Source: Pseudarthrobacter cellobiosi
Lineage (GTDB): Bacteria > Actinomycetota > Actinomycetes > Actinomycetales > Micrococcaceae
Direction: 5' to 3'
DNA: 64,000 nucleotides
Assembly: GCF_023913755.1 (NCBI RefSeq)
Contig: NZ_JAMXBJ010000037.1
Span: forward strand, 41,049 to 105,048
The translations under genes and the position numbers were made by a program. Positions 19,556-28,654 of the stretch are shown here, one piece after another (the first letter of the stretch is position 1; the number at the start of each line of letters is the position of its first letter). The notes beneath the pieces were generated by a model that was not told the DNA's origin, made no database searches, and saw nothing but the letters and a program-made list of their open reading frames with translations.

Positions 19556-19571
19556 GACCCATGTTGCACAG
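19538..19571. terminator. Stem-loop over the ppc stop codon
   Basis: CTGCGCAACACGGG (19538-19551) and CCCATGTTGCACAG (19558-19571) form an imperfect 14-bp stem with a 6-nt loop. It covers the end of ppc and faces the convergent secreted-protein gene. Confidence 0.55.
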
Positions 19572-19606
19572 CCAGCGGCCCGCTGACCTCTCGGAACGGA
19601 TCGCTC

Positions 19607-20113
19607 TTACGGTTCGGGGCAGTGAACATTCGGGTTGTAGGTTGCCAGGACGCCGTCCGGATTACCTTGCCACAGGTATGCATGGAGGTCGTAGTGGATC
19701 GGCATGCCGGGAGCGTGCCCGAGCATGGGTCCGTCGAATGCCTTGCCGAACATGCTCGGCCGGTCTGTGTCGGTCGCCAGGTCCTGGTCGGCGTCGACCT
19801 TAAACCACTCCGCTGCGACCAGTCTGAGCTGGCCCGTTTTGTTCGCTGCATACGTCAGTGCGTCCGGGACCAATGGATCCATCTGACCGAACTGGCTGAA
19901 GTTGACGTAGTGAAAGCCCATTCCTGGAACGCACTCACCCACGGGCTGGTAGCCCGCGGCAATGGCCGCACTAACGTCGTGATATTGGGCTGTGGCCTGT
20001 CGCACTTCGGCCAGGTCACTCCGGCTGTCGGCGGAAGCGACGCCGATCCCTAACATTGATGCCAACATGCCTGCCGATACCGCCGCAATCACTCGCATTG
20101 TGGTCCGTCTCAT
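19607..20113 (-). CDS. Secreted protein of unknown function
   Basis: 168 residues from the ATG at 20113 (alternative internal ATG six codons in). A Sec signal peptide runs to about residue 29 (cleavage likely after ASA). The mature protein is about 140 residues with conserved-looking GMGFHYVNFSQFGQMDPLVP and GMPIHYDLHAYLW, rich in His and aromatic residues, and CVPGMG and VHCPEP near the ends give two Cys that could form a disulfide. The His/aromatic pattern could suggest metal or ligand binding, but the family is not recognised. The reading frame continues upstream of 20113 without homology-like sequence. Confidence 0.7.
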   Translation of the reverse strand: MRRTTMRVIAAVSAGMLASMLGIGVASADSRSDLAEVRQATAQYHDVSAAIAAGYQPVGECVPGMGFHYVNFSQFGQMDPLVPDALTYAANKTGQLRLVAAEWFKVDADQDLATDTDRPSMFGKAFDGPMLGHAPGMPIHYDLHAYLWQGNPDGVLATYNPNVHCPEP

Positions 20114-20320
20114 GTTCAGTCTTCTTTCTTGATGATTGTCAGGTGTGACGATGAGACCGAGGCCACATACTAGTCCTGTCCCGCTCGGAAAACCATGGGG
20201 TGGGGGTGCGATTCCTGACGGACCTCGGCAGCTGCTTGAGGTTCTTTGCCTGCCGCTGGCGCTGTCCCGCTGTCCCACCACAGGGAAGGGACCAGGAACA
20301 CCCCGTATTAGGGTTGACGC

Positions 20321-20626
20321 ATGCCTTCGTTCCAGACCCGCCTGAAAATCACCGGACTGAAACCTGGCAACCCGCCGGAAGCCGTGATGGCCGCCGCGGT
20401 CGAGGCATTGGAGACCCGTCACCATGTGGAATCCAACCAGATCGAACTTTCCGCCGGCGTCCCCCAACTGAACCTCCGATTCCTTGTGGAGGCGACCGAA
20501 TACGGCGGTGAGAACCAGCAGGCGCGCGAATCGGCAGCGATGATGCGCGACGCCGTGGAACGCGTTGCGCTCACCGGCGCACTGACGGTGCTCCGCCGCA
20601 ACCGCGGCCGCTGGGCGCCTGTCTAG
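20321..20626 (+). CDS. Small conserved hypothetical protein
   Basis: 101 residues, cytosolic. Pattern: beta strand (SFQTRLKITGLKPG), helix, strand (NQIELSAGVPQLNLRFLVEA), helix, then a basic end (RRNRGRWAPV), like a compact alpha/beta fold. No motif is recognised. The ATG follows a short spacer after the divergent secreted-protein promoter region. Confidence 0.6.
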   Translation: MPSFQTRLKITGLKPGNPPEAVMAAAVEALETRHHVESNQIELSAGVPQLNLRFLVEATEYGGENQQARESAAMMRDAVERVALTGALTVLRRNRGRWAPV

Positions 20627-20641
20627 CTCACTCGCCCTAGC

Positions 20642-21259
20642 TCACTCGCCGGGTGCGGGCTCGTCCACCGGTGAGCGCGTGCCGCGCCGGCGGGTGACAA
20701 TGATGCCGACGACGGCGCCGATCACCAGGCCCAGCACCACGCCTATCAGCGAACTCGCCCAGAACGGCAGCTTGGTTGCCGATCCCGTGAAGTAGCCCAG
20801 GCCCACCAGCCAGCTGGCCCAGAGGACCGCGCCGAGGCCGGCGCACAGGCTGAAACCCCGGGCCGAAACGTCGGCGATGCCCGAAGCCGCCGACGTCGCC
20901 AACCGCCCGCCGGGGATGAAGCGGGCGCCGATGATGGTTCCGTAGGTGGAGGAGCGGCCGGCCTTGGCGATGGCCGCATGGATGCCGTGGTGGACTTTCC
21001 GGCCCCAGCGCCAGCGGTCCAGGACGTGGCTGAGCCGGCGCTTGAAGAGCTGGAATACCACCATATCGCCGACCCAGGAGGCCACCGCGGACAGTGCCCC
21101 CACCAGGAAGACGTTGGCCCGGCCGTCGGCCGAGAGGGCGCCGCCGGTGATCACCACCATCTCTGAGGGGATGGGCGGGAAGATGGCATCGCCGAGGACC
21201 ACGGGGATGATCCAGAAGTAGATCGCCGCCCCCCAGCTGTCCGCGTTCCCAAAGTCCAT
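20642..21259 (-). CDS. DedA/VTT-domain membrane protein
   Basis: About 205 residues with four to five membrane segments. DedA features: FPPIPSEMVVITGGALSADG near the N-terminus, the re-entrant region with GARFIPGGRLATSAASGIA (conserved F-x-R-[FY]-x-P-[GA]-x-R), and a terminal membrane helix VVLGLVIGAVVGIIV followed by basic residues. DedA proteins are lipid scramblases, including undecaprenyl-phosphate flippases. The ATG at 21259 is chosen because the upstream extension is low-complexity. Confidence 0.85.
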   Translation of the reverse strand: MDFGNADSWGAAIYFWIIPVVLGDAIFPPIPSEMVVITGGALSADGRANVFLVGALSAVASWVGDMVVFQLFKRRLSHVLDRWRWGRKVHHGIHAAIAKAGRSSTYGTIIGARFIPGGRLATSAASGIADVSARGFSLCAGLGAVLWASWLVGLGYFTGSATKLPFWASSLIGVVLGLVIGAVVGIIVTRRRGTRSPVDEPAPGE

Positions 21260-21347
21260 GGCCACAAAGTACCGCACTTTTGCGCGGCAGCACGGCCTGA
21301 GGCGGCCGGGGGCACGGACTCGCCGGGCGTTGGGTTCAGCGAGTGCC

Positions 21348-22025
21348 TCAGTACCCGGTGCCGATGTTCCGGCGGCGTGGACGTGGGGCTCCGCCGGGAA
21401 CTTCCCTGGGGACGTGGCTGAGGTGCCGGGCCGCGAGGAAATACCAGTACGGCCAGGCGACCCACGCTGTGGCGCCAAAGGCTATTCCCGCCCCGCCGAT
21501 GCCCCAGCGGATCCAGGCCGGCGCCTGTTCCACCGCGGTCAGCGCCGCCAGGGGCAACGCCACCACCAAGGCGCCGCCAATGAACTGTCCCAGCTTCGCG
21601 AGATCCCGGGGATAGCTGCCCCTCGTGAGCAGTGCCCGGTGGGCCAGCAGGAACCAGCCGGCCTGGACCATCATTGCCCCCACCGAGATGCCAGTGGACA
21701 CCGTGAAATCGAGCTTCTTCGCGACCAGGAGAAACGAGCTTGCTGACCCTGCGCCGCTGGCCGCGATCACCAGCCATTTGGCGGCCTCGGAGCCGGGTGT
21801 GCGGCGCAGGCGCCGGTGAACCTGGACGATCACCGGGATGATCACCAACTGGAAGACGCCGCCGGTGGCATCGTTGATGGTGCCGAAGACGTAGGGTCCG
21901 TTCTTTGGCACTTCGATGGCGTACATGGCGCCCAGTGATGCCACGCCTACGACGCCCACGCCGGCGGCCGCGTAGGCGAACTTGGCCGCCGTGCGGTCTC
22001 CGGGGATTTCGATGAGGGTATCCAT
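21348..22025 (-). CDS. Multi-pass membrane protein of unknown function
   Basis: 225 residues with about six hydrophobic helices (for example AYAAAGVGVVGVASLGAMYA near the start) and a basic Pro/Arg-rich C-terminal tail. No catalytic motif is recognised. ATG at 22025 with GAGGAA upstream. The promoter side carries a 12-bp direct repeat (TCAGTGCGGATG at 22039-22050 and 22056-22067). Confidence 0.65.
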   Translation of the reverse strand: MDTLIEIPGDRTAAKFAYAAAGVGVVGVASLGAMYAIEVPKNGPYVFGTINDATGGVFQLVIIPVIVQVHRRLRRTPGSEAAKWLVIAASGAGSASSFLLVAKKLDFTVSTGISVGAMMVQAGWFLLAHRALLTRGSYPRDLAKLGQFIGGALVVALPLAALTAVEQAPAWIRWGIGGAGIAFGATAWVAWPYWYFLAARHLSHVPREVPGGAPRPRRRNIGTGY

Positions 22026-22609
22026 GATGATTCCTCGCTCAGTGCGGATGCTTGATCAGTGCGGATGGAACGCGGACACAAGCTCGCTCAGCTGGCTTGA
22101 GGGCAGAACAACAAGTTCGCCCTCCAATCGGCTGGCAAACACAACACGCGATACCCCCAGATAACCATCGTGGCACTGGGGCGCATCATGTCAAGTCAAT
22201 TTAGTAACAGGGATTCTTGAGGTTTATATACCGGCAATAAGTCCACATACTGGTCAATCAGCATGGCGCCGGGTGTCATTCAAGAAGGGCCTGCCGGCAT
22301 CAACTCACCCGCTCAGGAAACTGCCGGCTACGCGCTGGCAGTGCTTTCTGAGGCATTCAGCACATCCAGCCCACGCTGCACAGCCCCGATGCTTTCTTCG
22401 GCATCGCCGGCCGTCTCCACGATTTCCTGGTCCTGGTCCTGGTCCTGGTCCGTGCCCGGATGACTGGAGATCAGGCGTGCCCGTACGCGATGGTTCTGGG
22501 CAGGGCCTCATCCAGGGCGCCTCCGTCCACCCGCGAGGCCTGGTTGCGTGCCTCGGCTGCCGTGATGCGGGGCCTATGAGCCGCACCCCGTAGGTGGGAA
22601 ACTGGCGGC
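22026..22609. other. 584-bp intergenic region with direct repeats and a possible gene fragment
   Basis: No intact gene is supported. It contains the 12-bp direct repeat near 22039-22067, an AT-rich promoter-like stretch around 22200-22250, and a hexamer tandem repeat (CTGGTC) around 22427-22451. On the minus strand two short frames have protein-like composition: one ends near 22471 (LDEALPRTIAYGHA), and another spans about 22319-22490 and includes DQDQDQDQE and EESIGAVQRGLDVL. Neither has a good start codon, so they may be relics of one broken gene. Confidence 0.35.
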
Positions 22610-23143
22610 ATGCGGATCACCATCCTCCAAGGCGATATCACCACCCGCACCGTTGACGCGATCGTGAATGCGGCCAACTCAGCGTTGCTGGGCGGCGGCG
22701 GTGTGGACGGGGCCATCCACAGGGCCGCCGGGCCGGAACTGCTGGCCGCCTGCCGCGAACTGCGCGAAACGGACCTGCCGCACGGGCTGGCGCCCGGAGC
22801 CGCCGTCGCCACGCCTGGATTCCGGCTGCCGGCACGCTGGGTCATCCACACCGTAGGGCCCAACCGGCATGCCGGCCAGACCAACCCGGCGCTGCTGGTT
22901 TCCTGCTTCAGCGAAAGCCTGCGGCTGGCGGATTCGCTGGGCGCGGCTTCCATCGGATTCCCGGCGGTGGGCGGGGGAGTGTACGGCTGGGACGGGCGCC
23001 AGGTGGCGGAGGCCGCGTACGACGCCGTCACAGGGTTTGGTGCCTCGCATCCGTCCAGCGCGCTCGAGTTGGCGGAGTTTGTGCTGTTCAGCCCCGAGAT
23101 GGAGCAGGCCTTCAAGACCGTGTTTGATCAGCGCGGTGTTTGA
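22610..23143 (+). CDS. Macrodomain protein (O-acetyl-ADP-ribose deacetylase-like)
   Basis: 177 residues. MacroD-type motifs: ILQGDITTRTVDAIVNAANS, LLGGGGVDGAIHRAAGP, and GFPAVGGGVYGW. The family hydrolyses O-acetyl-ADP-ribose or removes mono-ADP-ribose from proteins. Its end overlaps the convergent pseudouridine synthase end by 16 bp. ATG at 22610. Confidence 0.92.
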   Translation: MRITILQGDITTRTVDAIVNAANSALLGGGGVDGAIHRAAGPELLAACRELRETDLPHGLAPGAAVATPGFRLPARWVIHTVGPNRHAGQTNPALLVSCFSESLRLADSLGAASIGFPAVGGGVYGWDGRQVAEAAYDAVTGFGASHPSSALELAEFVLFSPEMEQAFKTVFDQRGV

Positions 23144-24135
23144 GTAGCCTCGCTCAGGTGGAGCCCGCTGCGGTACTCCACGGGCTTCTTGCTGATGGGG
23201 TCCACAAAGCGGATGCCGCGTGCCAGGAGCTGCAGTGGCTTGGAGTAGTCGTCCGGGGCCTTGTCCAGCAGGTCCGGATAAAAAGCGTCGTTCACGATGC
23301 CCAGGCCCAGCGAGGCCATGTGCACCCTCAGCTGGTGCGTTTTTCCGGAGTGCGGCTCCAGCCGGTAGCGCGCCAGGCGGGCTGGGTTGGTTTCGGCGCC
23401 GGTGCCAGCGGCAGGGGTGCCAGGCACGCGGGTGCCAGCGGCACCTGCTGAAGTGCCGCCGTCGAACGTTTCCAGCCGTTCGATCCGGGTCTCCGCGTTC
23501 GGCTCGCCCTCGATCACTTCGGCCAGCAGGTAGCTGCGGGATTTGGTCATCCGGTTCCGGACCACCACGGGGAATTTGACGGCAGCGTGGCCGGCGGCGG
23601 GCTCCGCGGCGGAGACGCACTCGTATTCCTTCTGCACCTGCCGCTTCTCGAAGAGCACTTGGTAATTTCCGCGCGTTTCGGGATTGGTGGACAGCAGCAG
23701 CACGCCGGCGGTCATCCGGTCCAGGCGGTGCATGGGGATCAGGTCCGGCAGGCTGAGCTGGTTCCGGAGCCGAACGAGGGCCGATTCCTGGATGTAGGTG
23801 CCGCCGGGGGTGGTGGGCAGGAAGTGCGGCTTGTCCACCACGAGGAGGTGGTCGTCCTGGTGCAGGATGCTGATTTCCACCGGGATACGGGTCTCCGGCG
23901 GCAATGAGCGGTAGTACCAGATGAAGGTGTGGTCCTCGAGCCTGGTGGCCCTGTCCAGGGCGACGCCGCCCTCGCCGACGATCTCGCCGGCGTCGAACCT
24001 GTCCTCGATGCCCTGCGGATCGATGTGGCCCCAGCGGTGCATCATGTAGTCCATCGCGGTGGTCCACGGCCCCTCGTCCGGGAGGCGCAGGCGGGTGGCG
24101 TTGACGCCTTCGCGCACGGGGAGGGGGGATTGCAT
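23128..24135 (-). CDS. RluA-family pseudouridine synthase
   Basis: 335 residues. The catalytic motif MHRLDRMTAG contains the essential Asp. Upstream ILHQDDHLLVVDKPH is the typical RluA/RsuA strand motif, and KTHQLRVHMASLGLGIVND the distal motif. There is no clear S4 domain at the N-terminus; instead about 80 residues of family-specific sequence precede the fold, as in RluA-group tRNA/rRNA synthases. ATG at 24135 (GTG at 24138 also possible). Confidence 0.9.
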   Translation of the reverse strand: MQSPLPVREGVNATRLRLPDEGPWTTAMDYMMHRWGHIDPQGIEDRFDAGEIVGEGGVALDRATRLEDHTFIWYYRSLPPETRIPVEISILHQDDHLLVVDKPHFLPTTPGGTYIQESALVRLRNQLSLPDLIPMHRLDRMTAGVLLLSTNPETRGNYQVLFEKRQVQKEYECVSAAEPAAGHAAVKFPVVVRNRMTKSRSYLLAEVIEGEPNAETRIERLETFDGGTSAGAAGTRVPGTPAAGTGAETNPARLARYRLEPHSGKTHQLRVHMASLGLGIVNDAFYPDLLDKAPDDYSKPLQLLARGIRFVDPISKKPVEYRSGLHLSEATQTPR

Positions 24136-24179
24136 CACCGGTCCATTCTACTTTGCCGGTTCCTTTGGCCTCACCTCGC

Positions 24180-24218
24180 CCCGCCCCCCCAGCCCGCGCC
24201 CGCCCCCCAGCCCGCGCC
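24180..24218. repeat. C-rich tandem duplication
   Basis: An 18-bp C-rich unit (cgccccccagcccgcgcc) is present twice in tandem, upstream of the pseudouridine synthase start and adjoining palindromic repeat copy 2. Slippage-prone; no function is assigned. Confidence 0.5.
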
Positions 24219-24285
24219 CGTTTAGACGGTTCCCTGCGCACTCGATGGTTGGACCCATCGATTGGGCAGGGAACCATCGAATCGG
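24219..24285. repeat. Intergenic palindromic repeat, copy 2
   Basis: Arms CGTTTAGACGGTTCCCTGC (24219-24237) and its near complement at 24266-24284 match 16 of 19 positions, with an inner perfect stem TCGATGG (24242-24248)/CCATCGA (24255-24261). It shares the same core and outer ends as copy 1 at 1852-1919. Here it lies in a divergent promoter region, so it is not simply a terminator. Confidence 0.75.
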
Positions 24286-24327
24286 AGCACGATTCCGGCG
24301 ATCTCGGCACCGACGGAAAAAAAGTTC

Positions 24328-24345
24328 TTGACAATAAAAGTTGTC
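24328..24345 (+). promoter_or_regulatory. -35 element and small dyad before the ArsR-type gene
   Basis: TTGACA (24328-24333) overlaps a dyad GACAA-N6-TTGTC (24330-24345), only 18 bp upstream of the ATG. A poor -10 (CAGGAT, 24352-24357) follows at 18-bp spacing. The dyad over the -35 is a plausible autoregulatory operator of the ArsR-type repressor. Confidence 0.45.
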
Positions 24346-24363
24346 GGTTGGCAGGATGGAAGC

Positions 24364-25033
<670 letters not shown>

Positions 25034-25041
<8 letters not shown>

Positions 25042-25726
25042 CAACCGTGAATTTGAGATCGTGTACGACACCGAACTGCCCGGCACGCCCGAGCGTGTCT
25101 GGGAAGCCGTGACAAGTGGAACGCCGGCGTGGATGTTCCCCACGGACCAGTGGCCGGACGTCAAGACCGTGCAGGAGCATCCCACGCATCTCGTCTCCCG
25201 GATGGACGGCCCGGATGGCTGGTTCAACCAGCTGGAGCACATCCTGGAGCCGCTCGACGGCGGCCGCGCCCGGCTGCACTATGTCCACAGCGGGATCTTC
25301 GCCGACAACTGGGACGAGCAGTACGACGGCGCCAGCAAGCACACGGCGTTCTACCTGCACACGCTCGGCCAGTACCTGCAGCACTTTGACGGCAAGCCGG
25401 TCGTGTTTACGGACATCCAGTCTCCGGCAGCGTCGCAGACCCCGGACGGTTTCGACCACCTGAAGAAAGCTATGGGTGTGGATTCTGCGGCGCAGGGTTC
25501 CGCTGTTGAGCTGGAGCTCGACGGCGTGGGGCGGCTGTCCGGGGAAGTGGACTTCTCCAACAAGCACTTCCTGGGCCTGCGGACGTCGGATGCGATGTAC
25601 CGGTTCTTCGGCCGCAACGCATTCGGCGCGCCGGTGGGTATGACTGTGCACGACTTCAGCGGCAGCGGTGACTCTTCAACGACCGCCGAGGCCTGGAGCG
25701 GCTTCCTCGAAAAGGTCTACGCGTAA
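25034..25726 (+). CDS. SRPBCC (AHSA1-like) protein paired with ArsR regulator
   Basis: About 230 residues. It starts with the standard SRPBCC motif FEIVYDTELPGTPERVWEAVTSG, followed by WFNQLEHILEPLDGGRARLHY and the long helix HTAFYLHTLGQYLQHF. ATG 25034 with AAGGAG 8 nt upstream inside the regulator gene. The ligand is unknown. Confidence 0.82.
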
Positions 25727-25753
25727 GGGCTCCTGAGCCCGGCACCCGAATAT

Positions 25754-25813
25754 CGACTCGCACATTATCTGGCGCACTGGGAAATCCACCTGCGTCAGAT
25801 AATTTGCGCGTCG
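25754..25813. terminator. Imperfect inverted repeat between convergent genes
   Basis: Arms 25754-25780 and 25786-25813 match over about 22 of 26 positions around CATTATCTGGCGCA. It lies between the SRPBCC and TetR stops, so a bidirectional terminator is likely. It differs from the 1852/24219 repeat family. Confidence 0.55.
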
Positions 25814-25868
25814 CGGGCGGATCGGCGCGTCGGGAAAGTCCGCACGGGCGCTCGCGAATGCAGCGGGG

Positions 25869-26453
25869 TCAGGCGGCCCAGCCGCGGGCGACGGCGTCGA
25901 GGGCTGCGTTGTATGCGGCAGCCCAGTCTGCGTCCGGCGGGCCCACCTGGGCCAGTTCCAGGCTCACGAGGCCGTGGACCTGCCCCCAGATTGCGACGGC
26001 GACCATTTCCACGGGTGCCTGCAGTATAGTGCCCGCGGACTGGGCGGAGGCCACTGCTTCCATCAGAGGCTCCATGGCATCGGCGGCAGCATCGGGGCTT
26101 GGCTGGCAATCGACGTAGGCGGCCAGCGCGCCACCGAACATAAGCCGGTAGAGTGCCCGATGCTCCAGCGCCCAGGTCCGGTAGGCCGCGCCGAGTCCCC
26201 GAAGTCCGCCAGGGGCCGCGGCGACCTGTGAGTCGCGGAAGGACCGAAATCCGTCGTCCACGACGGCCGTCAGGAGCTGGGATTTTCCGCCGAACAGCGA
26301 GTAGACGGCCGTTGTGGACGTTCCGGCCGCCGCTGCCACGTCCCGCAGATTCACGCGTGCGGGACCGTCGCGGTCCACCAGGTCGGCCGTAACGGCCAGC
26401 AGGCCCTGCCTGAGGGAATCGTTATGCACTACGGGTCTTGCCATGGAGTCCAT
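25869..26453 (-). CDS. TetR-family regulator
   Basis: About 194 residues from ATG 26453 (a second ATG at 26444 is equally plausible). The TetR HTH is at about 10-60: VNLRDVAAAAGTSTTAVYSLFGGKSQLL. The C-terminal ligand domain has the WHG-type pattern (AYRTWALEHRALYRLMFGG). It is divergent from the DUF4188 gene across a palindromic operator, so it most likely represses itself and that gene. An open frame continues upstream of the operator but is not homologous sequence. Confidence 0.88.
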   Translation of the reverse strand: MDSMARPVVHNDSLRQGLLAVTADLVDRDGPARVNLRDVAAAAGTSTTAVYSLFGGKSQLLTAVVDDGFRSFRDSQVAAAPGGLRGLGAAYRTWALEHRALYRLMFGGALAAYVDCQPSPDAAADAMEPLMEAVASAQSAGTILQAPVEMVAVAIWGQVHGLVSLELAQVGPPDADWAAAYNAALDAVARGWAA

Positions 26454-26493
26454 TGTTTCATAACCTTGTTTCGTAACGTTGTTATGAAACAAG
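26453..26493. promoter_or_regulatory. Three-element TetR operator in a divergent promoter
   Basis: TTGTTTCATAAC (26453-26464), cTTGTTTCgTAAC (26465-26477) and the inverted copy GTTATGAAACAAg (26481-26493). The outer pair form a perfect 12-bp inverted repeat; the second and third form a near-perfect 13-bp palindrome with a 3-bp centre. The element abuts the TetR start and lies 30 bp before the DUF4188 start, which fits negative control in both directions. Confidence 0.75.
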
Positions 26494-26523
26494 GTCATGA
26501 AACCGCGAACCGAAGGAGTTCCC

Positions 26524-27027
26524 ATGGCGCAGAAAGTATTTCCGGGCCGGTACACCGCTGACCCGGGCCGCGAATCAGTCACCGTCTTCCTGATCGGCAT
26601 GCGGGCGAACCGATGGTGGAAGATCGGGACTGTCGGCAAGGTGGCTGCCGCCATGCCGAGGATGCTCCAGCACCTGGCCGCCGACCCCACGGCAGGAATG
26701 CTCGGCTGTGAGCAGTGGTTCGGGCGCACCACCATCCTGCTCAGCTACTGGGAGAGCCCCGAGCACCTGCGGAAGTTCGCCGCGGACCGGGAGTCCCCGC
26801 ACCTGGAACCGTGGCGACGATTTATGAAGGAACTCTCCGGGACAGGGGACGTCGGCGTCTGGCATGAGACGTACCAGGTGCCGGCCGGCGGGATCGAGGT
26901 TGTCTACAACGGGATGCCGGAGTTTGGGCTGGCCAAGGCGACGGCTCATGTCCCGGTCGGGGCCGGGACCAATACGGCCAAGCAGCGGATGGGCCGGCCC
27001 GCAGGCCGCGGTGCCAGCGGCAGCTGA
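26524..27027 (+). CDS. DUF4188 (monooxygenase-like) protein
   Basis: 167 residues, dimeric alpha-beta barrel style. Motifs: VFPGRYTADPGRESVTVFLIGMRANRWW, GCEQWFGRTTILLSYWES, HLRKFAADRESPHLEPWRRF and GDVGVWHETYQV. Family function is not established; the position beside a TetR repressor with a shared operator suggests an inducible detoxification enzyme (inference). GAAGGAG lies 6 nt before ATG 26524. Confidence 0.8.
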   Translation: MAQKVFPGRYTADPGRESVTVFLIGMRANRWWKIGTVGKVAAAMPRMLQHLAADPTAGMLGCEQWFGRTTILLSYWESPEHLRKFAADRESPHLEPWRRFMKELSGTGDVGVWHETYQVPAGGIEVVYNGMPEFGLAKATAHVPVGAGTNTAKQRMGRPAGRGASGS

Positions 27028-27044
27028 TCCCGAAAGCCCACCCG

Positions 27045-28592
27045 TCACGCGATAGCCAGGGCCGGCGCGTTCTTCAGGGTCCGGCGGAGCTGCGGGGCGG
27101 CGTCGAGCCGGTCCTGGGCTGAGCGCAGGGCCAGGACGGCGGTCTCCAGCTGGTCCGGCGGCAGAGTGAAAGGCACCCGGAGGTAGCGTTCGAACGCGCC
27201 GCCGATGCCAAACCGCGGCCCGGCGGCCAGCCGGATACCAAAGTCCGGAGCGATGATCGTCAGCGCCGTGCTGACCGGTGCTGGCAGCCTGCACCAGACG
27301 GACAGTCCGCCGGCCGGGCGCGCCGTTTCCCAGTCCGGCAGGTGTCCGGCAAGGAGCTCCAGAAGTGCGGTGCGGTTGTCCCGGAGGGCGCTAAGCCGTG
27401 CGGGAAGCGGCTCGTCGAGTGCGCGGACCAGGTGGGCGGCCGCCAACTGTTCCATAAGCGGTCCGCCCAGATCCAGGGACGTCCGTGCCGCCGCAAAGCG
27501 CTGGATCATGGCTTCGGAGGCGCGGATCCAGCCTGTCCGAAGTCCGGCCCAGTGGGATTTGCTGAGCGACCCGATGGTGACCACGGCGGGACTGAAGGCT
27601 GCCACGGGGCTGGTTTCGACGCCGTCGAGGTTCAGCTCGCGGAGGGTCTCGTCCACCACCAGAACTGTCCCCGCCGCCGCGGCCGCCCGGACCAGTTGGC
27701 GGCGCTGGACATCGGGCATCAGCTGCCCGGTTGGGTTGTGGAAGTCCGGCACCACGTACGCCATCCTGGGACGCTGCTGTGTCATGGCGGCCTGCAGTGC
27801 GTGAATGTCCCAGACCAAGGGGGGTGGACCGCCGTCGGCCCTGCCGGTGCCTGAGCCATGGGCTGCGGTGAACGCCACCGGAATGGGCCGGCAACCGGCC
27901 GCGCGGATGGCATCGAGGGCGTTCGGGTAGCTGGGGTGTTCCACCAGCACCCTGTCCAGCCGGGCCGCCAAAGCGCGGATGATGATATTCAGGGCGTGCT
28001 GCGCGCCCGATGTCACCAGGATCTGTTCGGCAGTGGTCGGCACCCCGGCCGCCGTATAGCGTGCCGCCACCGCCTCGCGCAGGGGGCGTAGCCCACTGGC
28101 GTCGTAGCCGAAGCCCGGCAGCAGTGCGGGAAGTTCGGTGAGGGCGGCCGCGAACGCGCGATGGACCACCTCGCCGCTGGCCGGCAGCGATGCGTAGGCG
28201 AGGTCAATCAGCCCCTCCGGTGCCGCGAGCCCCGGAGACGTTGTTCCGGGCGTCCGCCCCGCGGTTGTTAGGCCAGCGTCCGTGAGCACCGTGAGCACCG
28301 TGGTACCCAGGGGCGTCAGGCGCGGAATCCGGGTCCGGCCCCGGCTGCCTTGCCCGCTGCTGAGCAAACCCTGCCCGCGGAGGTGCCCGTAGGCAGCTGT
28401 CACAGTGGTGCGGCTGACGCCCAGCGCCTCAGACAGCGCCCGCTCGCTGGGCAGCGCCGTGTCCAGGGCAACCCTGCCGTCAAGGACCAGGAGGCGGACG
28501 ACGTCGGCCAGCTCGCGGTAGGCGGGCGCGACACCGAGGTGCCACTCGCCCAGGAGACGGGCCAGTGCGGACGGGTTCAGCGAAGGGGACAT
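27045..28592 (-). CDS. MocR-type regulator (GntR HTH fused to aminotransferase fold)
   Basis: 515 residues. An N-terminal GntR winged helix (about 20-85: LPSERALSEALGVSRTTVTAAYGHLRGQGLL) is followed by a fold-type I aminotransferase domain with the PLP lysine in TIGSLSKSHWAGLRTGWI. MocR proteins sense PLP or amino acids. It is divergent from a YczE membrane protein, a conserved actinobacterial arrangement in which the regulator controls its partner. Confidence 0.92.
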   Translation of the reverse strand: MSPSLNPSALARLLGEWHLGVAPAYRELADVVRLLVLDGRVALDTALPSERALSEALGVSRTTVTAAYGHLRGQGLLSSGQGSRGRTRIPRLTPLGTTVLTVLTDAGLTTAGRTPGTTSPGLAAPEGLIDLAYASLPASGEVVHRAFAAALTELPALLPGFGYDASGLRPLREAVAARYTAAGVPTTAEQILVTSGAQHALNIIIRALAARLDRVLVEHPSYPNALDAIRAAGCRPIPVAFTAAHGSGTGRADGGPPPLVWDIHALQAAMTQQRPRMAYVVPDFHNPTGQLMPDVQRRQLVRAAAAAGTVLVVDETLRELNLDGVETSPVAAFSPAVVTIGSLSKSHWAGLRTGWIRASEAMIQRFAAARTSLDLGGPLMEQLAAAHLVRALDEPLPARLSALRDNRTALLELLAGHLPDWETARPAGGLSVWCRLPAPVSTALTIIAPDFGIRLAAGPRFGIGGAFERYLRVPFTLPPDQLETAVLALRSAQDRLDAAPQLRRTLKNAPALAIA

Positions 28593-28604
28593 GAGGCCAG
28601 TATC

Positions 28605-28650
28605 CCAGACTGGCTATGTAATTCAATGCCAGTTGTCTGGCAGAGTTGTC
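28605..28650. promoter_or_regulatory. Candidate MocR-binding repeats in the divergent promoter
   Basis: An imperfect inverted repeat CCAGACTGGC (28605-28614) / GCCAGTTGTCTGG (28628-28640) and a direct repeat AGTTGTC (28631-28637 and 28644-28650). MocR regulators typically bind direct repeats; the positions between the two starts fit this. Confidence 0.45.
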
Positions 28651-28654
28651 GTTT

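Noticed and set aside
22679..24334. 551-codon minus-strand frame over the macrodomain and pseudouridine synthase genes
   Set aside because: Arg/Pro/Gly-rich shadow frame overlapping two clearly recognised genes.
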